Source: Kineococcus aurantiacus
GTDB taxonomy: Bacteria; Actinomycetota; Actinomycetes; Actinomycetales; Kineococcaceae
Length of the DNA: 64,000 nt
NCBI RefSeq assembly: GCF_013409345.1
Contig: NZ_JACCBB010000001.1
Span: 372,001-436,000, forward strand
Direction: 5' to 3'
In this document: positions 34,638 through 44,931 of the stretch, piece after piece
Layout: every line of letters begins with the position of its first letter
How positions within the stretch are numbered: the first letter of the stretch is position 1
Notes under the pieces: generated by a model
What the model saw: only the letters and a program-made list of their open reading frames with translations
Database searches by the model: none
Told to the model about the DNA's origin: nothing
Made by a program: the position numbers and the translations under genes

Positions 34638-34643
34638 AGTCTA
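34638..34643 (-). promoter_or_regulatory. -10 element upstream of relA
   Basis: TAGACT on the minus strand, 29 nt before the relA ATG, giving a short leader that contains GGAGG. It implies relA can be transcribed apart from apt-secFD. No clear -35 is visible. Confidence 0.4.
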
Positions 34644-34688
34644 GGTCGGCCGCCGCGCCGGCGTGACACGCCCGCCCGGGCCGGCCCC

Positions 34689-35246
34689 TCAGGGCAGCGT
34701 GCGCAGCGCCACCAGGGGCCGGTCCCCCAGCTGCGGGCGGCCGCCCAGGGACCCCAGCTCGAGCAGGACGACGACCGCGGCGACCTGCGCCCCGGCCTCC
34801 TCCAGCAGCTCGCAGGCCGCCCGCGCGGTGCCGCCGGTGGCCAGGACGTCGTCGACGAGCAGGACCCGCTCACCCGGGCGGACCACCGAGGTGGCCAGCT
34901 CCAGGGCGGCGGTGCCGTACTCCAGGTCGTAGTCGCGGCGCAGCACCGGCGGCGGCAGCTTGCCGGCCTTGCGCACCGGCCAGAAGGCCAGCCCGGCGCG
35001 CTCGGCGGCGGGCGCGGCGAGCATGAACCCCCGCGCCTCGATCCCGGCGACCGCACCGGCCTCCAGGTCCCGCGCGAGACCGGCCAGGGCCGCCGTGACG
35101 CGGCCGAAGGCCACCGGGTCGGCCAGCAGCGGCGTCATGTCCTTGAACAGCACGCCGGGCCGGGGGAAGTCGGGGACGTCGCGGAACCCCGTGGCGACCG
35201 CCGCGGCGACCCCGTCGGCGTCGGGCAGGTCGACGCCGACGTTCAC
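34689..35246 (-). CDS. apt: Adenine phosphoribosyltransferase
   Basis: 185 aa; GTG overlaps the secF stop (GTGA). The PRPP-binding loop is [17 protein letters not shown]. Upstream motifs [19 protein letters not shown] and [13 protein letters not shown] are typical of type I APRTs, and [24 protein letters not shown] holds the flexible loop. It salvages adenine to AMP. secD-secF-apt-relA is a conserved actinobacterial order. Confidence 0.94.
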   Translation of the reverse strand: MNVGVDLPDADGVAAAVATGFRDVPDFPRPGVLFKDMTPLLADPVAFGRVTAALAGLARDLEAGAVAGIEARGFMLAAPAAERAGLAFWPVRKAGKLPPPVLRRDYDLEYGTAALELATSVVRPGERVLLVDDVLATGGTARAACELLEEAGAQVAAVVVLLELGSLGGRPQLGDRPLVALRTLP

Positions 35247-36226
35247 TCGGCGGCCGCCGGCGCGGCGGGGCGGACCCCGTCGCGCACGTCCCGGTCGAGC
35301 TGGCGGACCCGCGCCTCGCGCCCGCGCAGGACGACCAGCAGCGGCGTCGCCACGAAGATCGAGGAGTAGGCCCCCACGAGCATCCCGACGAACAGCGCCA
35401 GGCTGATGTCGCGCAGGGTCCCGGCGCCCAGCAGCAGGTCCCCGATGAACAGGATGGCCGCGACGGGCAGCAGGGCCACGACGGTCGTGTTCACCGACCG
35501 CACGACGGTCTGGTTGACGGCGTGGTTGGCGGCCTCGCCGAAGGTCCGGTCGCGCTGGAGGAACGCCTCCTCGGTGTTCTCGCGCACCTTGTCGAACACC
35601 ACGACGGTGTCGTAGAGGGAGTAGCCGAGGATCGTCAGGAACCCGATGACCGACGCGGGGGTGACCTCGAACCCGACCAGCGCGTAGACGCCGGCGGTGA
35701 TGACGAGGTCGTGGAACAGCGCGACGAGGGAGGCCACCGCCATCGTCCAGGCCCGGAAGTAGACCGCCATGACGATGGAGACGATGACGAGGAAGGCGAC
35801 CAGGCCGGTGAGGGCCTTGTTCGTCACGTCGGCGCCCCAGCTGGGCCCGATGCTCGAGGAGGTCACCTCGGCGGGGTCGACGTCGAGCCGCTGCGCGAGC
35901 TCGCCCTTGATGTCGTCGAGCTGGGCCGTGGTGAGGTTCTCCGTCTGCACGCGCACGCCGTCGCCGGCCGTGGTGACGGTCGGCACCGTGTCCGGCAGCA
36001 CGGCCTCCACGGCCTGCCGCGCGGCCTCCAGGTCGGTCGACCCGCTGACGCGGAACTCCGCGCCGCCCTCGAACTCGATGCCGTACGTCAGGCCCGGCTT
36101 CCACAGCAGCACCGCGGAGACCAGCACGAGGGCCGCGGCGATGAGGAACCACAGCTTCCTGCGCCCGACGAAGTCGAAGGAGGACTCACCGGTGTAGAGC
36201 CGGTTGCCCAGTTGCGCCATGCCCAT
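35243..36226 (-). CDS. secF: Protein translocase subunit SecF
   Basis: 327 aa; ATG 36226 overlaps the secD stop (TGATG). Six membrane segments. First helix near residues 20-40, then the periplasmic P1-like domain (TYGIEFEGGAEFRVSG, GDGVRVQTENL), then the SecF/RND signature IGFLTILGYSLYDTVVVFDKVREN. With SecD and YajC it pulls preproteins across the membrane using the proton gradient. The 25-residue tail ([20 protein letters not shown]) is cytoplasmic. Confidence 0.95.
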   Translation of the reverse strand: MGMAQLGNRLYTGESSFDFVGRRKLWFLIAAALVLVSAVLLWKPGLTYGIEFEGGAEFRVSGSTDLEAARQAVEAVLPDTVPTVTTAGDGVRVQTENLTTAQLDDIKGELAQRLDVDPAEVTSSSIGPSWGADVTNKALTGLVAFLVIVSIVMAVYFRAWTMAVASLVALFHDLVITAGVYALVGFEVTPASVIGFLTILGYSLYDTVVVFDKVRENTEEAFLQRDRTFGEAANHAVNQTVVRSVNTTVVALLPVAAILFIGDLLLGAGTLRDISLALFVGMLVGAYSSIFVATPLLVVLRGREARVRQLDRDVRDGVRPAAPAAAE

Positions 36227-38223
36227 CAGGAATCGGTCCCGTTCTCGTCGTCCCCGCTGGTCTGACCGCTCCCGGCGCCGCTGCGCGCCTCCTGGCGGGC
36301 GGCCTCGCGCTCGGCCCGGCGCCGTTCGGCGACCGTGGGCCGGTGCTCGCCGTGGTGCAGCGCGTGCCGGGCCACGACCGAGCCGAGGTGCTCGGGGTCG
36401 AAGCCGGACAGCTTGTGCCCGCCGCCGAAGAACTTCGTCCTGGCCAGCAGGGCGACGACGGGGTGGGTGAAGAGCACGACGACGAGGACGTCGATGATCG
36501 TCGTGATCCCCAGGGTGTAGGCGAACCCGCGCACGTTGCCGACCGCGAGGACGTAGAGCACGACGGCCGACAGCAGGCTGACGGCGTCGGAGACGAGGAT
36601 GGTGCGCCGGGCGCGGTGCCAGCCGGCCTCGACGGCCGAGGACAGGATGCGCCCGTCGCGGATCTCGTCGCGCACGCGCTCGAAGAAGAGGATGAAGGAG
36701 TCGGCCGTGACGCCGATGGCGACGATGAGGCCGGCGACCCCGGCGAGGCTGAGCCGGAAGCCCTGCAGCCAGCTCAGCAGCAGCAGGACGCCGTAGTTCA
36801 GCGCCGCGGCCAGCACGAGGCTGCCGATGGTCACCAGCCCCAGGGCGCGGTACTGCACGAGCGAGTACGCCACGACGAGGACGAGCCCGACGAGCCCGGC
36901 GATGAGGCCGTTGCGGAGCTGGTCCGAGCCCAGGGTGGCCGAGACCTGGTCTTGGGTCTGGACGACGAAGGAGACCGGCAGCGCGCCGAACTGCAGCTGC
37001 TGGGCCAGGGCCTCGGAGGACTCCTGGGTGAAGCTGCCCTCGATGTCGACGTCGGCCCCGAAGCGCTGGTCGACGCTCGGCGCGGTGATGACGAGCCCGT
37101 CCAGGACCGCCGCGAACTGGTTGCGGGGGGCCTCCAGGGTGGAGATGCGGGTCGTGAGCGCCGAGAACGCCTCGGCGCCGGCGGAGTTGAACTTCAGCCG
37201 CACGACCCACGAGCCCGTGGTGAAGCCCTGGCTGTTGGTGGCCTGCGCCGAGGTGGCGCTGACCAGCTGGGTGCCCTCCAGCTCGGCCGGGCCCAGGACG
37301 TACTTGTACGTGCCGTCCTGGCTGCAGGTGACCAGGGGCCGGGTCGGGTCGTCGACGACGCCGCCCTGGCGCTGGGTGGGGTCGGCGCAGTCGAGGTTCT
37401 GGAAGAGCGTCACCAGCTGCGGGTCGTTCAGCCAGGCCTGGTCGCTGGCGTCGGTCGGCGCGGGGCTGGGGGTGCCGGTCGGCTGGGCCGGGCCGGTGGG
37501 CGTGGGCGTGGCGATGTCGGCCAGCGACGGCGGGGTGCTCGTGGCGGCCGGGGCGGCGGGGTCGGCCGGGGCCGGGGCGGCCGGGTCGGCGGGGGCCGTC
37601 GTGGCCGCCTGCAGGGCCGCGGGGGCCGCCGCGCCGTCCGAGCTCTGCGTCGGGCTGGCGCTCGCGGCGTCGCCCGGCGTCGCGCTGCCGGTGGGCGCCG
37701 CGGGGTCGGTGGGGGTCGCGGTGTCGGTGGGGGCCGCGGTCTCGGTGGGCGCCGCGGTGGACCCCTCGGTCGGGGCCGCGGCCGGGGCGACGGGCTCGTC
37801 GTAGAGCACGACGCGCATCCGCAGCTGCGCCGACTGGGAGATGAGGTCGAGCTGCTCACGGGTGGCGGCGCCCGGGATGGACACCGAGATGTTCTGCCCG
37901 CCCTGGACCTGCACCTCGGTCTCGGACAGCCCCGTGGCGTCGACGCGCTGGCGGATGATGTCGGCGGCGCGCTGCACCTGCTCGGTGGGGACCTGCTGGC
38001 CGGACAGCGAGCGGGGGGTCAGGACGACCTGCGTCCCGCCCTCGAGGTCGAGCGCCAGGCCCGGGGACCACCTGGCGTCGCTCCAGATCGATCCTGCCCC
38101 CACCGCCGCGAAGACGGCGACGACGACGAGCACCAGGGCCACCAGGGTGCGGCCGGGGTGGGGTCGGCGGATGGGTGCGCCACGGCGCACGCGCGGGGGC
38201 CCGGTGGGCCGGTCGTTGGACAC
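36226..38223 (-). CDS. secD: Protein translocase subunit SecD with long low-complexity insert
   Basis: 665 aa, GTG start. First membrane helix about residues 26-48, then LALDLEGGTQVVLTP (SecD D1 motif). Between about 148 and 262 the external P1 domain is interrupted by roughly 115 residues made mainly of Pro, Ala, Thr and Ser (PTDTATPTDPAAP type). The fold resumes at LNDPQLVTLFQNLDC. The C-terminal half has five membrane helices and the signatures VAGLIVAIGVTADSFILFFERVRDEI (DSF plus E). Actinobacterial SecD often has an insert here; this one is long, and the Thr/Pro content suggests O-mannosylation (inference). A 60-residue charged tail ends the protein. Confidence 0.95.
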   Translation of the reverse strand: MSNDRPTGPPRVRRGAPIRRPHPGRTLVALVLVVVAVFAAVGAGSIWSDARWSPGLALDLEGGTQVVLTPRSLSGQQVPTEQVQRAADIIRQRVDATGLSETEVQVQGGQNISVSIPGAATREQLDLISQSAQLRMRVVLYDEPVAPAAAPTEGSTAAPTETAAPTDTATPTDPAAPTGSATPGDAASASPTQSSDGAAAPAALQAATTAPADPAAPAPADPAAPAATSTPPSLADIATPTPTGPAQPTGTPSPAPTDASDQAWLNDPQLVTLFQNLDCADPTQRQGGVVDDPTRPLVTCSQDGTYKYVLGPAELEGTQLVSATSAQATNSQGFTTGSWVVRLKFNSAGAEAFSALTTRISTLEAPRNQFAAVLDGLVITAPSVDQRFGADVDIEGSFTQESSEALAQQLQFGALPVSFVVQTQDQVSATLGSDQLRNGLIAGLVGLVLVVAYSLVQYRALGLVTIGSLVLAAALNYGVLLLLSWLQGFRLSLAGVAGLIVAIGVTADSFILFFERVRDEIRDGRILSSAVEAGWHRARRTILVSDAVSLLSAVVLYVLAVGNVRGFAYTLGITTIIDVLVVVLFTHPVVALLARTKFFGGGHKLSGFDPEHLGSVVARHALHHGEHRPTVAERRRAEREAARQEARSGAGSGQTSGDDENGTDS

Positions 38224-38243
38224 TCGATACCTCGGGACAGGGG

Positions 38244-38274
38244 CTGACCGGGTGACGGAACGTCACCCGGTCAG
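38244..38274 (-). terminator. Perfect hairpin between yajC and secD
   Basis: Arms 38244-38257 and 38261-38274 pair over 14 bp, 3-nt loop, ending 21 bp before the secD start. It is inside the yajC-secD-secF unit, so it may attenuate readthrough or stabilise yajC mRNA. The rest of the 96-bp gap is AT-richer than its surroundings and may hold a secD promoter. Confidence 0.6.
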
Positions 38275-38319
38275 CACAAGTTTGTCACTGCTCGTGGACG
38301 ACTGCTGTCTTACCAGTAG

Positions 38320-38697
38320 TCACTGTGCACGTGACGCACCGCCGGCGGCGTCGTCGCCCGGCGTGTCCCGGTCCCGCTTGGTCAGGTCGAGCCCCTCGAG
38401 GGAGTCGGGCACCTGCTCCGAGGAGGTCACCCCGGTCCCCGGGGTGACGACGCGCGCGACGGCGCGCGGGGTCCAGCGCGTGCGCAGGCCCGGGGCGATC
38501 TCGATGACGATCTCCTCCGCCGACGTCTCGACCACCCGGCCGAACATCCCGGACGTCGTCATGACCTCCGCGCCCGGCGCGATGCTGTTGCGCATCTCCT
38601 GCTGGGCCTTCTGCTGCTTGCGCGTCCGGCTGAACATGAACACCAGCAAGGCGGCCATGATCAGCAGGAAGAACAACGAGCTGCTGCTACCACCCAC
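38320..38697 (-). CDS. yajC: YajC, Sec translocon accessory subunit
   Basis: 125 aa from GTG 38697 (AGAGGG seven nt upstream), preferred to GTG 38715. One membrane helix (SLFFLLIMAALLVFMFSRTRKQQKAQQ) then the small YajC domain (MRNSIAPGAEVMTTSGMFGRVVETSAEEIVIEIAPGLRTRWTPRAVARVV). It associates with SecDF. The C-terminal 35 residues are charged and non-conserved. A minus-strand TAGACT at 38835-38840 may be its -10 element, giving a leader of over 100 nt. An exact 11-bp tandem duplication lies at 38741-38762 in that leader. Confidence 0.9.
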   Translation of the reverse strand: MGGSSSSLFFLLIMAALLVFMFSRTRKQQKAQQEMRNSIAPGAEVMTTSGMFGRVVETSAEEIVIEIAPGLRTRWTPRAVARVVTPGTGVTSSEQVPDSLEGLDLTKRDRDTPGDDAAGGASRAQ

Positions 38698-38848
38698 GAC
38701 GAACCCTCTCCGCACCGGCGGGATCGACGGCTCACCGGTGCCTGTGCCGGCCCTGTGCCGGCTCGGCCGACCAACGCGGACGCGCCCCGCCGGGTTCCGC
38801 CGGGGGCTCGCGCCGGGACCGGCTCGAAGCGGGCAGTCTAGGCGGGCC

Positions 38849-39916
38849 TCACGCCCCCGCGTCCCCCTGCGGCTCCGCCTCGTCGAGGGCGAGCTGCCAC
38901 GCCGCGCCCGCCGGCGCGTCCCGCGGCGGGGTCAGTCCCAGGTGCGCCCACGTGTCGGGCAGCGCGATGCGCCCGCGCGGGGTCCGCCCCAGCAGCCCCT
39001 CGCGCACGAGGAACGGCTCGGCCACGGTCTCCACCGTCTCGGCCTCCTCCCCCACGACCACCGCGAGCGTCGACAGCCCCACCGGGCCCCCGCCGAAGCG
39101 GCGGCACAGCGCGTCGAGCACCGCGCGGTCGAGGCGGTCCAGGCCCCGCTCGTCGACCTCGTAGACCTCCAGCGCGGCGCGGGCCGCGGCCCGGTCCACG
39201 ATCCCCGACCCGCGCACCTGCGCCCAGTCGCGGACCCGGCGCAGCAGCCGGTTGGCGATGCGCGGCGTCCCCCGCGACCGGCTGCCGATCTCGGCGGCCC
39301 CCTCGGCCGTCAGCTGCACCCCCAGCAGGGAAGCGCTGCGGCGCAGCACCTTCACCAGCTCCTCGGTCGAGTAGAAGTCCAGGTAGCCGGTGAAGCCGAA
39401 CCGGTCGCGCAGCGGCGCCGGCAGCAGACCGGCCCGCGTCGTCGCCCCGACGAGGGTGAACTTCGGCAGCTCCAGCGGGATGGCCGTCGCCCCCGGCCCC
39501 TTGCCCACGACGACGTCGACCCGGAAGTCCTCCATGGCGATGTAGAGCATCTCCTCCGCCGGCCGGGCCATGCGGTGGATCTCGTCGAGGAACAGGACCT
39601 CCCCCTCGTCCAGGGAGCTCAGGACGGCGGCGAGGTCCCCCGCGTGCTGGATGGCCGGGCCGCTGGACTGCCGCAGCGGCGCGCCCATCTCCGAGGCCAC
39701 GATCATCGCCAGCGTCGTCTTGCCCAGTCCGGGCGGGCCGGAGAACAGCACGTGGTCGCTGGGGGCGCCGCGCACCTTGGCGGCGTCCAGGACGAGCGAG
39801 AGCTGCTCGCGCACGACCTGCTGCCCGACGAACTCGTCCAGGCCGTGCGGGCGCAGCGCGGACTCCGCCGCGCGCTCGCGGTCGTCGGCCCCGGTGGTCA
39901 CCAGCCGCTCGCTCAC
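38849..39916 (-). CDS. ruvB: Holliday junction branch-migration helicase RuvB
   Basis: 355 aa; GTG overlaps the ruvA stop (GTGA). AAA+ motor: [18 protein letters not shown], Walker [14 protein letters not shown], Walker [10 protein letters not shown], sensor 1 [10 protein letters not shown] with arginine finger in APLRDRFG, sensor 2 [15 protein letters not shown]. The C-terminal winged helix has [20 protein letters not shown]. Hexamers on RuvA drive branch migration. Normal length. Confidence 0.96.
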   Translation of the reverse strand: MSERLVTTGADDRERAAESALRPHGLDEFVGQQVVREQLSLVLDAAKVRGAPSDHVLFSGPPGLGKTTLAMIVASEMGAPLRQSSGPAIQHAGDLAAVLSSLDEGEVLFLDEIHRMARPAEEMLYIAMEDFRVDVVVGKGPGATAIPLELPKFTLVGATTRAGLLPAPLRDRFGFTGYLDFYSTEELVKVLRRSASLLGVQLTAEGAAEIGSRSRGTPRIANRLLRRVRDWAQVRGSGIVDRAAARAALEVYEVDERGLDRLDRAVLDALCRRFGGGPVGLSTLAVVVGEEAETVETVAEPFLVREGLLGRTPRGRIALPDTWAHLGLTPPRDAPAGAAWQLALDEAEPQGDAGA

Positions 39917-40524
39917 GCTCGGCCCGACAGGTGGCGCAGGGCCGCCCGCAGCGTGCCCGCGACGTCGGCGTCGGCGGCCCCGTCGTCGGGACCGCCGGCC
40001 AGCACGACGTCCACGACGTCCCCGGCGTGCTTGAGGGGGTAGCCCAGGCCCACGAGGGCCTCGACGACCTGGTCCTTGGGCGAGTCCCCGCCGGGGGCCG
40101 CCGCCGCGGGCGCGGCGCCCGAGGGCGGGCCCAGCCGGTCCCCCAGCTCCAGGCAGATGCGCTGGGCGGTCTTCTTGCCGATGCCGGGGACCCGCACGAG
40201 CGCGGCGTGGTCCTCGGCGGCCACGGCCGCGCGGATGCCGTCGGGGCGGTGCACGGCCAGCATCGCCAGCGCCATGCGGGGACCGACCCCGGAGGCGGTC
40301 TGGACCACCTCGAAGACCTCCTTCTCGTCGGCGTCGGCGAAGCCGAAAAGCGTCAGGGAGTCCTCGCGCACGACCAGCGTGGTGTGCAGCAGCGCCTCCT
40401 CCCCCACGCGCAGCCCGGCCAGGGTCGCCGGGGCGGCCAGGACGAGCATGCCCACGCCCCCCACCTCGACGACGGCCGAGTCCAGCCGCACCGCGAGCAC
40501 CCGCCCGCGCACCGACGCGATCAC
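39913..40524 (-). CDS. ruvA: Holliday junction DNA-binding protein RuvA
   Basis: 203 aa from GTG 40524. OB-fold domain I ([46 protein letters not shown]), domain II helix-hairpin-helix pairs ([14 protein letters not shown] and [22 protein letters not shown]), a linker rich in Ala/Pro, and domain III ([21 protein letters not shown]), which contacts RuvB. It forms a tetramer on four-way junctions. ruvC lies upstream but is separated by a plus-strand hydrolase gene. Confidence 0.95.
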   Translation of the reverse strand: MIASVRGRVLAVRLDSAVVEVGGVGMLVLAAPATLAGLRVGEEALLHTTLVVREDSLTLFGFADADEKEVFEVVQTASGVGPRMALAMLAVHRPDGIRAAVAAEDHAALVRVPGIGKKTAQRICLELGDRLGPPSGAAPAAAAPGGDSPKDQVVEALVGLGYPLKHAGDVVDVVLAGGPDDGAADADVAGTLRAALRHLSGRA

Positions 40525-40633
40525 GACAGCAACCTCCGACCCACCCGGACGAACACGTGTACGAGAGGCTAGACGCCCCCGCCGACACGACCCCTCAGGC
40601 GCGCCGTCGGCGACGTGGGGGCAGAGTGCTGCC

Positions 40634-41353
40634 GTGAGCCACGCAGACACCGAGAACCCCCGCCAGAACGTCACCTTCGACAGCGCCACCGAGTCCGGGC
40701 ACGCGCACGGCTACCTGCGCGTCCCCGAGTCCGGCAGCGGCCCGGGGGTCATCGTCATCCAGGAGTGGTGGGGCCTGACCGACCACGTCGTCGACGTCGT
40801 CGACCGGTTCGCCGCCGAGGGCTTCGTGGCCCTGGCCCCCGACCTGTACGGCGGGCGCACGACCCACGACGCGGCCGAGGCGAAGGAGCTCCTCGTGAGC
40901 CTGCCCGTCGACCGCGCGGCCCACGACCTCGCCGGGGCCGTGACCTACCTGCTCCAGCGCCCCGAGGTCACCTCGGCCACCGTGGGCGCCGTCGGCTTCT
41001 GCATGGGCGGCGCGTTCGTGCTGCGGCTGGCCGCCCAGCAGGGGGACCGGATCGGGGCGGCGGTGCCCTGGTACGGCCTGCCCGCGCTGGACACCGACTA
41101 CTCCGGCGTCCGGGCGGCGGTGCTGGGCCACTACGGCGAGCAGGACGGCTCCGTCCCGCTCGACGACGTGCGCGCGACGGCCGAGCGGATCCGGGAGCAG
41201 GCGGGCGTGGAGGTCACCCTGCACGAGTACCCCGCCCCGCACGCCTTCTACAACGACGAGCGGCCCAGCTACCGCCGGGAGTCGGCCGAGCTGGCCTGGG
41301 AGCGCACGACGGCGTTCCTGCGCGAGCGGTTGACCCCCGCCGACCGGGCCTGA
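40634..41353 (+). CDS. Dienelactone hydrolase family protein
   Basis: 239 aa, GTG start with CAGAGT 6 nt upstream. Alpha/beta-hydrolase: oxyanion EWWGLTDHV, nucleophile Cys in GFCMGGAF, Asp in [11 protein letters not shown] and His in [10 protein letters not shown], the Cys-Asp-His triad of carboxymethylenebutenolidases. The natural substrate is unknown; no aromatic-degradation genes are nearby. The gene is inserted on the opposite strand between ruvA and ruvC, which are usually adjacent. Its last 85 bp overlap the 3' end of ruvC. Confidence 0.88.
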   Translation: MSHADTENPRQNVTFDSATESGHAHGYLRVPESGSGPGVIVIQEWWGLTDHVVDVVDRFAAEGFVALAPDLYGGRTTHDAAEAKELLVSLPVDRAAHDLAGAVTYLLQRPEVTSATVGAVGFCMGGAFVLRLAAQQGDRIGAAVPWYGLPALDTDYSGVRAAVLGHYGEQDGSVPLDDVRATAERIREQAGVEVTLHEYPAPHAFYNDERPSYRRESAELAWERTTAFLRERLTPADRA

Positions 41354-41904
41354 GCCTCGGCCTCGGCGTAGGCGTTGCGCCGGCCCGTCACGAGCGCGGA
41401 GTGCGCGGCGGCCTCCAGCCGGGAGGTCGCCCCGCCCCGCCACAGGTGGCACAGGGCCAGGGCCAGGGCGTCGGCGGCGTCGGCGGGCCGGGGCGGGGTG
41501 TCCAGCCCGAGGATGCGGGTGACCATGGCGGTCACCTGCTCCTTGCCGGCCCGGCCGTCGCCGGTGACGGCGGCCTTGACCTCGCTGGGGGTGTGCATGG
41601 CCACGGGCAGCCCGCGCCGGGCCGCGGCGACGAGCACGAGCCCCGCGGCCTGCGCAGTGCCCATGACCGAGCGGACGTTGGCCTGGGCGAAGACCCGCTC
41701 GACGGCGACGACGTCGGGCCGGTGCTCGTCCAGCCACGTCTCCAGGCCCTCGCTGATGGCCAGCAGCCGCGCCTCGACGGGGTCCTCGGCCGGGGTGCGC
41801 ACGACCCCGACCCCCACCATCAGGGCCCGGCGGCCGGTGCGGACGGCGTCGACCACCCCGATCCCGCACCGGGTCAGCCCTGGGTCGACCGCTAGGACGC
41901 GCAC
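41269..41904 (-). CDS. ruvC: Holliday junction resolvase RuvC
   Basis: 211 aa from GTG 41904, 7 nt after GATCGT (possible leaderless start). Catalytic acids: Asp7 in VDPGLTRCG, Glu in [17 protein letters not shown], and the Asp pair in [14 protein letters not shown]. It cuts four-way junctions symmetrically. The conserved fold ends near ALCHLWRG. The last 40 residues ([28 protein letters not shown]) are unusual and are the part that overlaps the convergent hydrolase gene, so the tail may be a recent stop-codon loss. Confidence 0.93.
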   Translation of the reverse strand: MRVLAVDPGLTRCGIGVVDAVRTGRRALMVGVGVVRTPAEDPVEARLLAISEGLETWLDEHRPDVVAVERVFAQANVRSVMGTAQAAGLVLVAAARRGLPVAMHTPSEVKAAVTGDGRAGKEQVTAMVTRILGLDTPPRPADAADALALALCHLWRGGATSRLEAAAHSALVTGRRNAYAEAEAQARSAGVNRSRRNAVVRSQASSADSRR

Positions 41905-41962
41905 AGCCCCCACGATCGCACGGAGCGGTCGCGGGGGCTGCCGGGTGTCGTGCCGCGGGGTG

Positions 41963-42724
41963 TCAGGCGTCCTCGAGGGCCGCGAGCACGTCGTCGGACA
42001 CGTCGTAGTTGGCGTAGACGTTCTGGACGTCGTCGCAGTCGTCGAGGGCGTCGATGAGCTTGAACACCTTCGCCGCGCCCTCGGCGTCCAGCGGCACCTG
42101 GACGCTGGGCAGGAAGCTGTTGTCGGCCGAGTCGTACTCGATGCCGGCCTCCTTGAGGGCGTCGCGGACCGCGGCGAGGTCGGTGGCCTCGCTGACGACC
42201 TCGAAGGTGTCGCCCTGGTCGGTGACCTCCTCGGCGCCGGCCTCCAGCACGGCGGCCAGGACGTCGTCCTCGGTGAGGGAGGTGCCCTCCTTGCCGACGA
42301 CGACGACACCCTTGCGGGAGAACATGTAGGCGACCGAGCCCGGGTCGGCGAGCGAGCCGCCGTTGCGCGTCATCGCGGTGCGGACCTCCATGGCGGCCCG
42401 GTTCTTGTTGTCGGTCAGGCACTCCACGAGCAGCGCCACGCCGTTGGGGCCGTAGCCCTCGTACGTGATGGTCTGCCAGTCGGCGCCCCCGGCCTCCGCG
42501 CCGGAGCCGCGCTTGACGGCGCGGTCGATGTTGTCGGCCGGCACCGAGGTCTTCTTCGCCTTCTGGATGGCGTCGTAGAGCGTCGGGTTGCCGGCGGGGT
42601 CGCCGCCGCCCGTGCGGGCCGCGACCTCGATGTTCTTGATGAGCCGAGCGAAGCTCTTCGCGCGCTTGGCGTCGACGACGGCCTTCTTGTGCTTGGTCGT
42701 CGCCCACTTGGAGTGGCCGGACAT
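41963..42724 (-). CDS. yebC: YebC/PmpR-family protein
   Basis: 253 aa, ATG with GGAGGGAAG upstream. Starts with [23 protein letters not shown], followed by [28 protein letters not shown] and [22 protein letters not shown], all strict family signatures. YebC proteins were named as transcription regulators; recent work on relatives assigns a role in translation of stalling (poly-proline) sequences. The position upstream of ruvC is conserved in bacteria. Confidence 0.96.
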   Translation of the reverse strand: MSGHSKWATTKHKKAVVDAKRAKSFARLIKNIEVAARTGGGDPAGNPTLYDAIQKAKKTSVPADNIDRAVKRGSGAEAGGADWQTITYEGYGPNGVALLVECLTDNKNRAAMEVRTAMTRNGGSLADPGSVAYMFSRKGVVVVGKEGTSLTEDDVLAAVLEAGAEEVTDQGDTFEVVSEATDLAAVRDALKEAGIEYDSADNSFLPSVQVPLDAEGAAKVFKLIDALDDCDDVQNVYANYDVSDDVLAALEDA

Positions 42725-42792
42725 GTGCTTCCCTCCGCCTGGCTGGAACTGCTCGCTGGTGGTGCTTCACCGCCGAGAAACCGGTGTGCGGG

Positions 42793-43419
42793 TCAGAGGC
42801 GCTGCCGCACCATCGCCACGAAGTGGCGGTGCACCCGGTCGTCCCCGGTGATCTCCGGGTGGAACGACGTGGCCAGCAGAGCGCCCTGCCGCACGGCCAC
42901 GATCCTACCCGCGGCCCGCCCACCCGCCGCGTCCGCGCTCAGCCGGCCGACCACCTCCACCTCGGGCCCGGCCTCCTCGACCCACGGGGCCCGGATGAAC
43001 ACCGCGTCCACGTCGGGGCCGCCGTCGGTGATCCCGGCCAGCGGCAGGTCCTCCTCCCAGGAGTCGACCTGGCGACCGAAGGCGTTGCGCCGCACCGTGA
43101 TGTCGAGCCCGCCGAGGGTCTGCTGGTCCTTGCCGCCGTCGAGCAGCCGGTCGGCCAGCAGGATCATGCCCGCGCACGAGCCGTAGACGGGCAGCCCCTG
43201 CGCGATGCGCTCGCGCAGCGGCTCGCGCAGCTCGAAGACCCGCAGCAGCCGGTCGATGGTGGTGGACTCCCCACCGGGCAGCACCAGCCCGTCGACCTCC
43301 GCCAGCTCGGCGGGCCGGCGCACGGTCGTCGCGCGCGCCCCGCCGGCCTCGAGGGCGGCGACGTGCTCGCGGACGTCGCCCTGCAGGGCGAGGACACCGA
43401 CGGTGGGGGTGCTGGACAC
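42793..43419 (-). CDS. pdxT: Pyridoxal 5'-phosphate synthase glutaminase subunit PdxT
   Basis: 208 aa from GTG 43419, 6 nt after TACGCT (leaderless). Class I amidotransferase: [29 protein letters not shown], nucleophile Cys in [11 protein letters not shown], and the His/Glu pair in [10 protein letters not shown]. It supplies ammonia from glutamine to PdxS. Unlike most operons, pdxT here is separated from pdxS by a Nudix gene and appears to have its own promoter. Confidence 0.95.
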   Translation of the reverse strand: MSSTPTVGVLALQGDVREHVAALEAGGARATTVRRPAELAEVDGLVLPGGESTTIDRLLRVFELREPLRERIAQGLPVYGSCAGMILLADRLLDGGKDQQTLGGLDITVRRNAFGRQVDSWEEDLPLAGITDGGPDVDAVFIRAPWVEEAGPEVEVVGRLSADAAGGRAAGRIVAVRQGALLATSFHPEITGDDRVHRHFVAMVRQRL

Positions 43420-43425
43420 CGGGGC

Positions 43426-43431
43426 AGCGTA
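43426..43431 (-). promoter_or_regulatory. -10 element for leaderless pdxT
   Basis: TACGCT on the minus strand, 6 nt before the pdxT GTG; no ribosome-binding sequence in between. Confidence 0.5.
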
Positions 43432-43444
43432 GGGGCAGCCGCGC

Positions 43445-43974
43445 TCAGTCCACGACGAGGGGCTCACCCGTCCACGCGGCGGGCAGCGCGGCCACCAGGC
43501 GCGGCAGGTCCACGGGGTAGAACGCGACGCCCGAGGCGCCCAGCTCGGCCGGGTCCCACCAGCGCACCTGCGTCACCGACGCCCGCTCCAGGTCGGTCCA
43601 CCCCGCCCGGTCCGCCTCGAAGCCCTCGGCCACCCGGTGCACGAAGAACTCCTCGTGCTGGCGGCAGCGGGCGCCGAGGAAGGCGAACTCCGCCGTCCGC
43701 GACCACACCGGGCCGTCGAGCACGGCGGGGTCGACGGCCAGCCCGGTCTCCTCGCGCAGCTCCCGGGCCGCCGCCGCGCGCGCGGACTCCCCCGGCTCCC
43801 GGCCGCCGCCGACGGTGAACCACCAGTCGGTCCCCGGCGTCGCCGGGTCGCTGCCGCGCAGCAGCAGGACGCGCCCGGCGCCGTCGAGGACGACGACGCG
43901 GGACGCGCTGCGCGTGCGGACCCCGTCGGGGCCGTGACCCCACTCGGGTCCCAGCCGGTCGGCCAGGGGGTCGC

Positions 43975-43978
<4 letters not shown>
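43445..43978 (-). CDS. Nudix hydrolase
   Basis: 177 aa; GTG overlaps the pdxS stop (GTGA). Complete Nudix box [26 protein letters not shown] (Gx5Ex7REUxEExGU) after [34 protein letters not shown]. These enzymes cleave nucleoside diphosphate-linked substrates; the substrate here is unknown. Tight coupling to pdxS and position before pdxT suggest a housekeeping or PLP-related role, but this is speculative. Confidence 0.9.
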
Positions 43979-44883
<905 letters not shown>

Positions 44884-44931
44884 TGCGGCGTGCCTCGCGA
44901 TCGTTCGGACGGAGTTCAGGCGGGCGTCATC

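Noticed and set aside
31289-35056. A 1255-codon minus-strand frame across the relA region
   Set aside because: It is out of frame with clear relA and apt sequences and has the Arg/Pro/Ala-rich composition of shadow frames.
37430-37790. Repeat array or CRISPR-like element
   Set aside because: The repeats are imperfect, stay in the SecD reading frame and encode the Pro/Ala/Thr linker.
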